35,841 nt of DNA from NCBI GenBank assembly GCA_000770645.1, contig JQID01000059.1, forward strand, positions 1 to 35,841, written 5' to 3'. The notes below the pieces were generated by a model, which had not been told where the DNA came from, did no database searches, and saw nothing but the letters and a program-made list of their open reading frames with translations. Below, piece by piece: positions 7,408 to 14,408 of this stretch. A program made the position numbers and the translations under genes. This stretch comes from Desulfosporosinus sp. Tol-M (GTDB lineage: Bacteria > Bacillota > Desulfitobacteriia > Desulfitobacteriales > Desulfitobacteriaceae). Each line of letters starts with the position of its first letter. The stretch's first letter is position 1.

Positions 7408-8808
7408 GTGGGCGGATTATTTGGTGTTGTTTCAAAAGAAGACTGCGTAATGGATGTGTATTTTGGTACGGATTACCATTCGCACCTGGGAACCAGTAGG
7501 GGTGGAATGGCTATCTGGAGCGGAAACAGTTTTAACAGGTCAATTCATAACATCGAAAATACTCAGTTTAGAGCAAAGTTTGAATCGGAGCTACCAAAAA
7601 TAAAAGGTAATATGGGCATAGGGTGTATTAGCGATACGGATCCTCAGCCTCTTACAGTACGTTCGCATCATGGTAAATATGCGATCACTACAGTAGGAAA
7701 AATTAACAATTTTGATGAAATCGCTGACAAAGCATTCTTCAATCATAATATTCATTTCATGGAAACGAGCAAGGGCGCTATTAATCCAACTGAGCTGGTG
7801 TCTGTTATAATAGATCATGAAAATTCTTTTAAGGACGGTTTGTTAAAAGCACAGGAGTTGCTTCAGGGATCCTGTTCTATTCTGCTTTTAACGCCGCAAG
7901 GGATTTATGCTTCAAGGGATAAACTTGGCAGAACGCCTTTGATAGTAGGAAAGAAAGAGGGCTCTTACTGCGTTTCCTCTGAATCCTGCACTTTTGCAAA
8001 CCTCGGATACAGTCTTAATTATGAACTCGGTCCGGGAGAAATCATTCTTTTGACGCAGGACGGTGTTGAGAAAATTGCGCCGTCTCGGGATGAAATGAAA
8101 ATTTGTGCTTTTTTATGGGTCTATTACGGTTATCCATCCTCAACCTATGAAGGAATGAATGTTGAGGTTATGCGTTATAGAAATGGTGCTGCAATGGCCA
8201 AAAACGACGATGTAGATATTGATATGGTTGCCGGAATACCTGACTCAGGTGTTGGACATGCCATCGGTTACTCAAACCAATCCAAAGTACCTTATGGACG
8301 TCCTTTCATAAAATATACACCAACTTGGGCAAGGAGTTTTATGCCGCAGGATCAGGACATAAGAAATCTGGTAGCCAGAATGAAACTAATGCCCATTGCC
8401 GAACTTGTTGCTGATAAACGCCTGCTCTTTTGTGATGATTCAATTGTTCGCGGTACTCAGTTGAGAGAAACTGTAGACTTGCTCTATAACTGCAATGCCA
8501 GAGAGGTTCATATTCGATCAGCTTGCCCTCCGCTTGTTTTCGGTTGTAAATTCCTGAACTTCTCAACTTCCCGTTCAGAAATGGATCTCGTGGCCAGGCA
8601 GGCCATCATTGAGCTTGAGGGAAAAGTACCGGAGTCTTTTGAGGCATATTGTGATCCGGCAACAGAAAAGTACAATTGTATGTTGGATTGTATTAGAAAG
8701 CGACTTAACTTTTCAACGCTAAAATACCAAAACATCCATGACATGATTGCCGCAATCGGTGTAGGCGAGGATAAAATATGTACTTATTGCTGGACTGGGA
8801 AAGAATAG
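7408..8808 (+). CDS. PurF-like amidophosphoribosyltransferase lacking glutaminase residues
   Basis: The 466-residue protein has the two-domain PurF layout. The C-terminal phosphoribosyltransferase half has GIPDSG (about 276-281) and the PRPP loop LLFCDDSIVRGT (about 339-350). Cys 233, 380, 458 and 461 (ICAFLW, FGCKF, CTYCWTGK) sit where Bacillus PurF has its four [4Fe-4S] ligands. The N-terminal Ntn-hydrolase half begins MGGLFGVV. The position of the catalytic Cys1 of PurF (CGxFGI) is Gly. The HTRYST and HNGN segments that hold the glutamine-binding Arg and oxyanion Asn also read differently (GIGCISDT, TTVGKINN). It probably cannot hydrolyse glutamine and may use ammonia or another acceptor. 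The start is a GTG at 7408 with AGGGG upstream. It stands alone, away from other pur genes. Confidence 0.8.
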   Translation: MGGLFGVVSKEDCVMDVYFGTDYHSHLGTSRGGMAIWSGNSFNRSIHNIENTQFRAKFESELPKIKGNMGIGCISDTDPQPLTVRSHHGKYAITTVGKINNFDEIADKAFFNHNIHFMETSKGAINPTELVSVIIDHENSFKDGLLKAQELLQGSCSILLLTPQGIYASRDKLGRTPLIVGKKEGSYCVSSESCTFANLGYSLNYELGPGEIILLTQDGVEKIAPSRDEMKICAFLWVYYGYPSSTYEGMNVEVMRYRNGAAMAKNDDVDIDMVAGIPDSGVGHAIGYSNQSKVPYGRPFIKYTPTWARSFMPQDQDIRNLVARMKLMPIAELVADKRLLFCDDSIVRGTQLRETVDLLYNCNAREVHIRSACPPLVFGCKFLNFSTSRSEMDLVARQAIIELEGKVPESFEAYCDPATEKYNCMLDCIRKRLNFSTLKYQNIHDMIAAIGVGEDKICTYCWTGKE

Positions 8809-8864
8809 TAATGGCATTAGGCCAAGTAAAGACTTCACAACCGGCTGATGTGGCAGATCTATAT

Positions 8865-8891
8865 GGGGCTGTGTGCAAACACAGTCCCTTT
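8865..8891 (+). terminator. Terminator of the PurF-like gene
   Basis: GGGGCTGTGT (8865-8874) pairs with ACACAGTCCC (8879-8888) around a GCAA tetraloop, with one G-T wobble, followed by TTT. Confidence 0.65.
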
Positions 8892-8977
8892 AAATAAAGT
8901 GGTATGAGTTTTATTGAATTAACAATAATTTAGCTATCCAGTGGAAGACCAAATAAAATTAAAGACTTTCTAATAGT

Positions 8978-9020
8978 GGGGCTGTTTTCATAAGGAATTT
9001 ACTTATGACACAGCCCCTTT
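8978..9020. terminator. Long hairpin beginning GGGGCTGT; terminator or transposon-end-like
   Basis: GGGGCTGT (8978-8985) pairs with ACAGCCCC (9010-9017). An inner CATAAG/CTTATG stem (8989-8994/9002-9007) extends it, and TTTCT follows. It could be a second terminator. GGGGCTGT ends are also common terminal inverted repeats of IS1182-like elements, so a tiny transposon scar is possible. Confidence 0.45.
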
Positions 9021-9182
9021 CTGCAAGTATAATGCCCCCAGAGAGTTAAAGAATGAGTAAGTTATTGGCGGCCATGCGATATTAATTTGAAATAGTTTTC
9101 ATTGATATTATCTCAGAATATGGCTATAATAAGAACATAAGTTCGATAGACAACCAAATATATGTACTGTGAGGCGAGTGAG

Positions 9183-9344
9183 ATGAAAGATGTATGCGCT
9201 GATTGTAACCGAAAAACTTATTGCTTGGAGCGGTGTGAACAGTGGCTAATTCAGCACGACAAATGCCCCGTGTGCCGGAACAAACTAATCCGTGCTGGAG
9301 GATGTACCGAATGCATAACGGGAGATTGGGCAAAGTGTGGTTAG
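9183..9344 (+). CDS. Small cysteine-rich protein, probable metal-binding
   Basis: I do not recognise this 53-residue protein. It holds nine cysteines in CADC, CLERC, CPVC and GGCTEC patterns, suggesting a zinc-ribbon-like or Fe-S-binding fold. I prefer the ATG at 9183, which follows a GAGGCGAGTGAG ribosome site, over the upstream in-frame ATG at 9162. The stop is immediately followed by the start of the next gene at 9346, so the two are probably translated from one message. Function is unknown. Confidence 0.55.
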   Translation: MKDVCADCNRKTYCLERCEQWLIQHDKCPVCRNKLIRAGGCTECITGDWAKCG

Positions 9345-9345
9345 T

Positions 9346-9594
9346 ATGAAAATAGTAATGAAACCAATTGAAATGATTGCCTGGTTTAGTAAGGATGGGA
9401 TTGCAACTCCGGTGAGGTATAAACTTGAGGGTAAGGTAATAAAGGTTGAGCAAGTTACATCGAGGTCTGAAGAAAAACTGGCCGGAAACCGGATGATAAT
9501 TTACAGGTGCCAGAGCGAGATTAACGGGGAGTTAAGACCATTTGAGCTAAAATATGAGTTGCGGACCTGTAAGTGGTATTTATTTAAACTATAA
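9346..9594 (+). CDS. Conserved hypothetical small protein
   Basis: An 82-residue basic protein beginning MKIVMKPIEMIAWF and ending CKWYLFKL. No domain is obvious. The pattern, short beta-rich segments with a central EEKLAGNRM and a CQSEINGE segment, resembles conserved hypotheticals I associate with Peptococcaceae, but I cannot assign a function. The ATG at 9346 directly follows the stop of the Cys-rich gene. An in-frame GTG at 9337 overlaps that gene and is a possible alternative. Confidence 0.6.
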   Translation: MKIVMKPIEMIAWFSKDGIATPVRYKLEGKVIKVEQVTSRSEEKLAGNRMIIYRCQSEINGELRPFELKYELRTCKWYLFKL

Positions 9595-9679
9595 GAGGGG
9601 ATTAAGATCAGCAGTTAAGGATTAATGTGTTTTCTAATTGAACGATAGGCATCAACCTATGCATAGCGATTTGTTAAGT

Positions 9680-10495
9680 TTACTTTTCTTGCAAGAATTC
9701 TTGGACGTAGATATTTCCCGCAATCCCTATGCCAACATGAGTGAAACGAGGATCCAGAATATTTGCTCTGTGGCCCGGGCTTTGCATGAATCCTGCCATT
9801 GCGCTCTCAACAGACTGGTTACGGGCGATATTTTCCCCAGCCCAGCCAACAGTAAGCCCCACTTGTTGCATCATGGCCCATGGGCTTCCGTAAGTGGGAG
9901 AGGTATGACTGAAGTAATTGTTTATTATCATGTCGTTGGCTTTGGCGCGTCCAACTGCGGCTAGCCGAAGATCTAATTTGAGTGGATTTACACCCGCAGC
10001 AATACGTTCCTGATTAATCATGTCGATCATCTTTTGCTCATTGGCCGTTATTTCTGTCAAAGATGGAATAACGGGGAGCGTAGTGGTTGCAGTGGTTGTG
10101 GTGGTTGTAGTGGTTGGTATGGCGGAAGAAGTAGTAGTTACGGGTGAAGTAACCGTTACCGGGATGGCAGTGGGCTGTGTAACAATATTTTTTAAGGAAA
10201 TTACATTTCCGCTGCCGGTAGGCTGGCCGATCTTGACCGATTGAGTTTGCGTGGGTGTTGAGGTTTGAACATATGTAGTGATTGGTGTCGTAACAGTGGT
10301 TTGGGTTGCCGGAGTAGAAGTTGTAGGAACGGGAGTGACTTGTGTTGTGACGGGAACGTTAGTCTTAAGAGTAACAACAGAACCTGATAAGGTTTGATGT
10401 GCGCCTATTTTAATGGCGGCTTGTACCGGTAAGGTAACAGCGGTTATCAGGACAATGGTCTGTACTCCGATTAAAAACCCGAATATTTTCTTCAC
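9680..10495 (-). CDS. Secreted CAP-domain (SCP/PR1, YkwD-like) protein
   Basis: The 271-residue precursor has a signal peptide (residues 1-27, KK then hydrophobic core, ending VQA). The mature part carries two related short motifs, IKIGAHQTLSGSVVTLK (about 28-44) and VKIGQPTGSGNVISLK (about 87-102), separated by Thr/Pro-rich linkers with a long threonine run. The CAP domain occupies about 150-271, with NQERIAAGVNPLK, the putative active-site His in NNYFSHTSP, Glu in AGENIA and the final SPGHRANILDPRFTHVGIG. YkwD-type CAP proteins are common in spore formers; their activity is unresolved. The start is a GTG at 10495 behind GAGGAGG. The threonine-rich linker creates long shadow frames on the other strand that are not genes. 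Confidence 0.9.
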   Translation of the reverse strand: MKKIFGFLIGVQTIVLITAVTLPVQAAIKIGAHQTLSGSVVTLKTNVPVTTQVTPVPTTSTPATQTTVTTPITTYVQTSTPTQTQSVKIGQPTGSGNVISLKNIVTQPTAIPVTVTSPVTTTSSAIPTTTTTTTTATTTLPVIPSLTEITANEQKMIDMINQERIAAGVNPLKLDLRLAAVGRAKANDMIINNYFSHTSPTYGSPWAMMQQVGLTVGWAGENIARNQSVESAMAGFMQSPGHRANILDPRFTHVGIGIAGNIYVQEFLQEK

Positions 10496-10531
10496 AAATA
10501 TTCCTCCTCATGATAATTTAGGAAAAGCTTT

Positions 10532-10565
10532 GAGACAACAGTAGTATAACATAACAAGTTGTCTC
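10532..10565 (-). promoter_or_regulatory. Extended -10 promoter inside an inverted repeat, CAP gene
   Basis: GAGACAAC (10532-10539) and GTTGTCTC (10558-10565) form a perfect inverted repeat 18 bases apart. On the minus strand the spacer contains TGTTATACT, an extended -10 (TG-N-TATACT), about 45 bases upstream of the CAP-gene start. The layout suggests a dimeric regulator occluding the promoter. Confidence 0.5.
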
Positions 10566-10672
10566 TTAATATCGGTAATTAATTACAGTTGGGAATCAGT
10601 AATCTCTCTGGCTGTGTCAAGGGGCTTCTCTTGGGCGAGCACCTAAAACTAGTGCAAATAGAAGACATAACG

Positions 10673-10703
10673 AAAACCCGCTAAAATAGAAATAGCGGGT
10701 TTT
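10673..10703 (-). terminator. Bidirectional-looking terminator after the DUF456 gene
   Basis: AAAACCCGCTA (10673-10683) and TAGCGGGTTTT (10693-10703) are perfect 11-bp arms around AAATAGAAA. It lies just past the DUF456 stop. Confidence 0.8.
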
Positions 10704-10716
10704 CTACGTAAGCAAC

Positions 10717-11193
10717 TTAAATCTTGATAAAGAAATAGATAATCATGATGATTTCAATACCTAACTTTAAAATGGTACCGCCGATAAAACCGATTAGAGT
10801 ACCAATACCGACCCGGATCGCCTGGTTCAAGTCGGGGCTGTTAATAAATTCTGCTATTACAGCACCCAGGAAGGGACCGATGATAACTCCCAGCGGTCCG
10901 AAAAAGAGCAGGCCTAAGAATGTACCGATGACTGCGCCCCAGACAGCCTGTCTACTGCCTTTGAACTGGCGGGTTCCGGCAGCAGAAGCCAGAAAATCAA
11001 TTGCTAAAATCAAAACCGAGATTAAAGCCTGGATGAGAAAAAAGTTGGTGTCCAGGGTTGAAAAGTGCGTCATAACCCCATAAAGTAACATGCCGCCGTA
11101 GATGAGGATGGCACCGGGTAAAACAGGCAGGACGGTTCCCAGAAGCCCCAATACAAACAAAACCAGAGCCAGGATTAAAGCAGTTGTCATCAT
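10717..11193 (-). CDS. DUF456 family membrane protein
   Basis: A very hydrophobic protein of about 158 residues with four to five membrane segments and the family pattern GLLGTVLPVLPGAILIYGG near the N-terminus, glycine-rich VGA-type helices (WGAVIGTFLGLLFFGPLG, GPFLGAVIAEF) and a final transmembrane helix. DUF456 proteins have no assigned function. An open frame extends to 11226, but the AAAGGG ribosome site lies inside that extension, 9 bases upstream of an ATG at 11193, so I place the start there (an adjacent ATG at 11190 is equally possible). It is flanked on both sides by strong terminators and is therefore monocistronic. Confidence 0.85.
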   Translation of the reverse strand: MMTTALILALVLFVLGLLGTVLPVLPGAILIYGGMLLYGVMTHFSTLDTNFFLIQALISVLILAIDFLASAAGTRQFKGSRQAVWGAVIGTFLGLLFFGPLGVIIGPFLGAVIAEFINSPDLNQAIRVGIGTLIGFIGGTILKLGIEIIMIIYFFIKI

Positions 11194-11262
11194 TATTATC
11201 ATCCCTTTCGCAAGCTCAAGGCACAAAACGGAATGAAACCGTTATAACAATATTATAACAAT

Positions 11263-11291
11263 AAAAAGACCAGTTTATCACTGGCCTTTTT
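11263..11291 (-). terminator. Terminator of the SASP-like gene
   Basis: AAAAAG-a-CCAGT (11263-11274) pairs with ACTGG-c-CTTTTT (11280-11291) around TTATC. On the minus strand it ends in a T-run after the small spore-protein gene. Confidence 0.75.
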
Positions 11292-11306
11292 ATTTATAGC
11301 AGGCAA

Positions 11307-11456
11307 CTATTTTATTTTACCAAAGCTTTCAAATGTACGACGAACCATTTCTCCGCCCACAGAACCATTTTGACGAGATGTAGCATCCCCACCTAATTGA
11401 ACATTAAATTGTGAAGCAATTGTGCTTTTGTCCACGGGTAAATTATACTTCGCCAT
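11307..11456 (-). CDS. Small acid-soluble spore protein, alpha/beta-type-like (short)
   Basis: This 49-residue protein begins MAKYNLPVDKSTIASQFNVQ and contains GGDATSRQNGSVGGEMVRR, the DNA-binding core pattern of alpha/beta-type small acid-soluble spore proteins, which coat spore DNA and protect it. It is shorter than the usual 60-70 residues. The segment STIASQFNV stands where the GPR protease normally finds TEIASEFGV; both acidic residues are replaced, so degradation at germination may differ. An AGGAGG ribosome site lies 9 bases before the ATG at 11456, and a terminator follows. Expected expression is in the forespore (sigma G), which I did not verify by promoter. Confidence 0.85.
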   Translation of the reverse strand: MAKYNLPVDKSTIASQFNVQLGGDATSRQNGSVGGEMVRRTFESFGKIK

Positions 11457-11641
11457 GATAAATTACCTCCTTAATGCTTTAAGTAGTTTCGTCTATTAAA
11501 TTATTCTGAAACTTAGGGGCATTAATAATTCGCGAATTATTGGTTCTAATTTACCCAGATAGAACGCATATATTCAGGAAAGTTTTGGAGTGAGAAAAGG
11601 AAAATGTCAAACAGTAAGAGGGGATAACTTTGTTAACAAAC

Positions 11642-11661
11642 TGTGGATAACCTGTGAACAA
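11642..11661. promoter_or_regulatory. DnaA-box-like sequence in intergenic DNA
   Basis: TGTGGATAA (11642-11650) is a perfect DnaA box (TTATCCACA on the other strand). TGTGAACAA (11653-11661) follows with two mismatches. No dnaA gene or oriC cluster is in the window. It could be a minor DnaA site or a coincidence. Confidence 0.35.
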
Positions 11662-11757
11662 CTTAATTGCAACGTGCCAAAGGGCTATGCCTTTCCAGAT
11701 ATCTGCCCAGGCAGCTGTATCAAATTCCATCTTTTTGAGATTTTTGGACAATAGGAT

Positions 11758-12027
11758 TTAGGTACGGTTGTTAAAATCTCGAGCTCTTTGTTCACCATCT
11801 TGAGCTTGTTGAGCTAGTTGCTCAAATAGTTGAGCTTTTTGTAACTGAGCTTGTTGTTGGGATTGATTCTGGGAAGGCTGTTGACTTTGGTTCATTATGC
11901 CGGAAACAGCTTGCTCCACCTGAGGGACTTTATCTTTTAATTGTGCTAATTCACTAGCTGCCTCCATTTTAGCCATTGCGGCACCGAGTAATTTAAGGTC
12001 TTTAATTCCCTCTTTGCGTTTGCTCAT
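11758..12027 (-). CDS. Gln-rich small hypothetical protein
   Basis: The 89-residue protein begins MSKRKEGIKDLKLLGAAMAK and then becomes glutamine-rich (NQSQQPSQNQSQQQAQLQ about residues 46-63), with a predicted amphipathic helix before and after. No membrane segment or catalytic motif is seen. Polar, low-complexity proteins of this size are frequent among spore or coat-associated proteins, but that is only a suggestion. A strong AGGAGG lies upstream of the ATG at 12027, supporting real translation. No known family recognised. Confidence 0.65.
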   Translation of the reverse strand: MSKRKEGIKDLKLLGAAMAKMEAASELAQLKDKVPQVEQAVSGIMNQSQQPSQNQSQQQAQLQKAQLFEQLAQQAQDGEQRARDFNNRT

Positions 12028-12171
12028 TAAGTAAAACCTCCTTGTATTTGATTTATCTTAAATAGTGTTTCCTCAATTGTTTAAAGAATTTCTTGGATAA
12101 GTGGGGCTAAACTTATACTTTCACAAAACTGATAAACTCATCCGTCCATGTTGTGACAAACAACAACAAGA

Positions 12172-12193
12172 CCGCCTGTTTGAATTCAGGCGG
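12172..12193 (-). terminator. Terminator after the nitroreductase gene
   Basis: CCGCCTG (12172-12178) and CAGGCGG (12187-12193) pair. On the minus strand the stem is followed by TCTTGTTGTTTG. Confidence 0.6.
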
Positions 12194-12212
12194 CCTTGCC
12201 AAATCGAAATTA

Positions 12213-12743
12213 TCATTTTACATAGTTTACAACATCCATGTTTCTGCTGACCGGTGTTTGAGATGGATCTGCATCATATCCAACTATTAGGCACGCAACG
12301 CTACGGTACCCTTTAGGAATACCTACTGCCTGCTTTAGGGTGCTGCCAATTTCGCTTTCTATAAATCTTGTCGGAGAGACAATATAGCGTGAGCCAAGCC
12401 CCAAAGCAGTAGCGGCTAATGTCATATTTTCCACTGCTATAGCACAGTTTTGATCAGCAAATGGGGCATTCTCTATAGGAGCAGAAGTAATTATTAGTGT
12501 TGGGGCCCCATATAAAGGGTTATAGTCGGATGGGGCATCCGTTAGAACTCGGAGGCCATCGTTGATTTGCTGGAGCAATTCTTTGTTTTGAACAACTGTG
12601 AAATGTCTGTTCTGAATATTTCTAGCAATTGGTCCGGCAATACCGGCGGATATTATGATGTTTATGTCACTTTCATTAACTTGTTGACTTGTATAGCTTT
12701 TTACGCCCTTTCTTCTCATGATAGTCTCAATAGTTTGGTTCAT
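12213..12743 (-). CDS. Nitroreductase family protein
   Basis: A flavin-dependent oxidoreductase of 176 residues, typical of small single-domain nitroreductases. The N-terminus has IMRRKGVKSYTSQQV, the FMN phosphate-binding arginine region (here RRKGVKSY instead of the usual RRSxRxF). The middle has LYGAPTLIITSAP and the C-terminal half NCAIAVENMTLAATALGLGS, the standard FMN/dimer helix, followed by a GIPKGYRSVACLIVGY strand. Substrates in vivo are unknown; the family reduces nitro-aromatics, quinones and flavins with NAD(P)H. The ATG is at 12743. It appears monocistronic with its own terminator. Confidence 0.85.
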   Translation of the reverse strand: MNQTIETIMRRKGVKSYTSQQVNESDINIIISAGIAGPIARNIQNRHFTVVQNKELLQQINDGLRVLTDAPSDYNPLYGAPTLIITSAPIENAPFADQNCAIAVENMTLAATALGLGSRYIVSPTRFIESEIGSTLKQAVGIPKGYRSVACLIVGYDADPSQTPVSRNMDVVNYVK

Positions 12744-12995
12744 ACAAATCCACCTCTATTCTGATATTAGTTTATATCATTATAAGTATATATTCAAAAT
12801 ATTGTAAAGGCAATTTTCATTATTTTGAGACGATAGTGTGGACCACGCAATAGAGTCGCAAGATGGCATATTATGGAATAGATAATTTTGATTTCAATTA
12901 TGTCAATTATGTCAATGAGGAGGTTCTATTTTCAGCTTCTTTCAGACCTCTCTTTCTGTTAAAATCAGAGGAGAAGAGAGTGGTAAGATATAAAG

Positions 12996-13030
12996 AATCT
13001 ATCCCCTAACCTAAGATTAGGGGATAGATT
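12996..13030. promoter_or_regulatory. Perfect 14-bp hairpin upstream of yjbQ
   Basis: AATCTATCCCCTAA (12996-13009) and TTAGGGGATAGATT (13017-13030) pair fully around CCTAAGA. The arm ends 30 bases before the yjbQ ATG and no T-run follows, so it may be a leader hairpin or an operator rather than a plain terminator. Confidence 0.6.
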
Positions 13031-13060
13031 GAATTGATTATGCTGAATAGAGGTAATAAT

Positions 13061-13450
13061 ATGATTCATGAAATACATCTTCAGACAAAAAGACGGGATG
13101 AAATGCTAGACATAACGGCGCAAGTTGAAGAAGTTCTGGAAAATGTTCAGGAAGGGCAAGTCGTCGTCTATTGCCCACATACTACGGCGGGGATTACAAT
13201 TAATGAAAATGCCGACCCGGATGTACAAAAAGATTTCCTTCGAAGGTTGGACGAGATATATCCATGGAATATGGCAGGAGACCGCCATTTTGAAGGTAAT
13301 TCTGCCGCTCACTTGAAAGCAAGCACGGTTGGAGCATCCCAAACCGTCATTATTCATAATGGGATATTGCTTTTAGGCCGTTGGCAGGGTATTTACTTTT
13401 GTGAATTTGACGGTCCCCGTTCGCGTACTTGTTACGTGAAAATTATCTGA
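13061..13450 (+). CDS. yjbQ: YjbQ/UPF0047 family protein
   Basis: A compact beta-rich protein of about 129 residues. It shows the UPF0047 signature [15 protein letters not shown] (about 40-54) and the ending [22 protein letters not shown]. Two conserved His/Asp-type metal-site residues are present (H in CPHTT, H in AAHLKAS). Escherichia coli YjbQ was reported to have a weak thiamine-phosphate-synthase activity in overexpression tests; the physiological role is unclear. I start at the ATG at 13061, preceded by AGAGG (13049-13053), not the upstream in-frame ATG at 13034. It probably forms a two-gene unit with the DUF89 protein 28 bases downstream. A second UPF0047 member lies at 21395-21811. 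Confidence 0.85.
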   Translation: MIHEIHLQTKRRDEMLDITAQVEEVLENVQEGQVVVYCPHTTAGITINENADPDVQKDFLRRLDEIYPWNMAGDRHFEGNSAAHLKASTVGASQTVIIHNGILLLGRWQGIYFCEFDGPRSRTCYVKII

Positions 13451-13478
13451 AGAATAACTGTCGAGGAGGCTCTTACCG

Positions 13479-14336
13479 GTGAATGTTGTTTTGGATTGTA
13501 TTCCTTGCTATATTAAGCAAATGATCAATACTTTGGCACAAACTGAAATATCTGAGGAAAAAGCGAGACAAATCATCTATCAGACGCTGCCCATCTTTCC
13601 TCAATTAGACCCGCAAGGAACCCCTGCTGAGAACTCGACCATTATTCTTAGAAAGGTCAATGAACTGTTGGGAATCGAGGATCCATTTTATACTGCTAAG
13701 AAGGAGTCAAATGAGCTGGCTCTTAAACTCCTGCCCCAGTTAAAAGAGAGGATTCGCCAAAGCTCAGATCCACTCTTTACGGCTCTGCAAATTGCAGTTG
13801 CCGGGAATATTATCGATATGGGCATCCTGAAAGACTTTGATGTTGAGGGGAGTATTCGGGAGGCCATGGCGAAGAATTTTGCTCGGGATGATTACGAGTC
13901 TTTTCAGCAAAGACTAAAAGAAGCCCGGGAGATAATAATTCTCGGAGATAACAGTGGGGAAATTGCTTTCGATAGGCTATTAGCTGAGCAACTGTCCGAA
14001 TCGGGGATCGAGGTCACATATGTAGTTAAGGACCGCCCGATTTTGAATGATGCCACAATGGAAGATGCGGCTTATGTAGGGATGTTGAAGCAAACTCGCG
14101 TAATTTCCAATGGCAGCGGTTTTTTAGGAACAATTCTCGAAGACTGTTCGGCAGAATTCAAACAGGCCTATAAAAAGGCTGACATAGTGATCAGTAAAGG
14201 GCAGGCTAATTATGAGTCTCTAGAAACGCTCGGCAAAGTGGATAGAAGGCTGTATTTCTTGTTGCGAGCCAAGTGTGAGATTGTAGCGAAGAATTTAGGG
14301 GTTCAATTTGGGGAAATGGTGTTTTGTTGTAGTTAA
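13479..14336 (+). CDS. DUF89/ARMT1-like damage-control phosphatase family protein
   Basis: A 285-residue predicted metal-dependent phosphatase. The N-terminus has DCIPCYIKQM, the CxxC of the bacterial/archaeal branch. The central ILGDNSGEIAFDRLL (about 158-172) carries the metal-binding Asp/Asn of the family, followed by YVVKDRPILNDAT and KGQANYESL (about 247-255), the phosphate-binding end of the active site. The family hydrolyses toxic or over-produced phospho-metabolites, such as sugar phosphates and pantetheine phosphates. The substrate here is unknown. The start is a GTG at 13479 with GGAGG 9 bases upstream. It sits directly behind yjbQ, and this pairing may point to a common metabolite repair role. 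Confidence 0.85.
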   Translation: MNVVLDCIPCYIKQMINTLAQTEISEEKARQIIYQTLPIFPQLDPQGTPAENSTIILRKVNELLGIEDPFYTAKKESNELALKLLPQLKERIRQSSDPLFTALQIAVAGNIIDMGILKDFDVEGSIREAMAKNFARDDYESFQQRLKEAREIIILGDNSGEIAFDRLLAEQLSESGIEVTYVVKDRPILNDATMEDAAYVGMLKQTRVISNGSGFLGTILEDCSAEFKQAYKKADIVISKGQANYESLETLGKVDRRLYFLLRAKCEIVAKNLGVQFGEMVFCCS

Positions 14337-14408
14337 GGGGGTTCACAAGACTTCAGTGTGGCAATACTTGCTTGATCATTCGAAGATGGGGAAGAGTATA
14401 ACACGATT

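Noticed and set aside
10020-10244. Valine/glycine-rich plus-strand frame
   Set aside because: Shadow of the threonine-rich linker of the CAP-domain gene.
11551-11751. 66-codon minus-strand frame after the Gln-rich gene
   Set aside because: TTG start without a Shine-Dalgarno, and it runs across the DnaA-box-like DNA.
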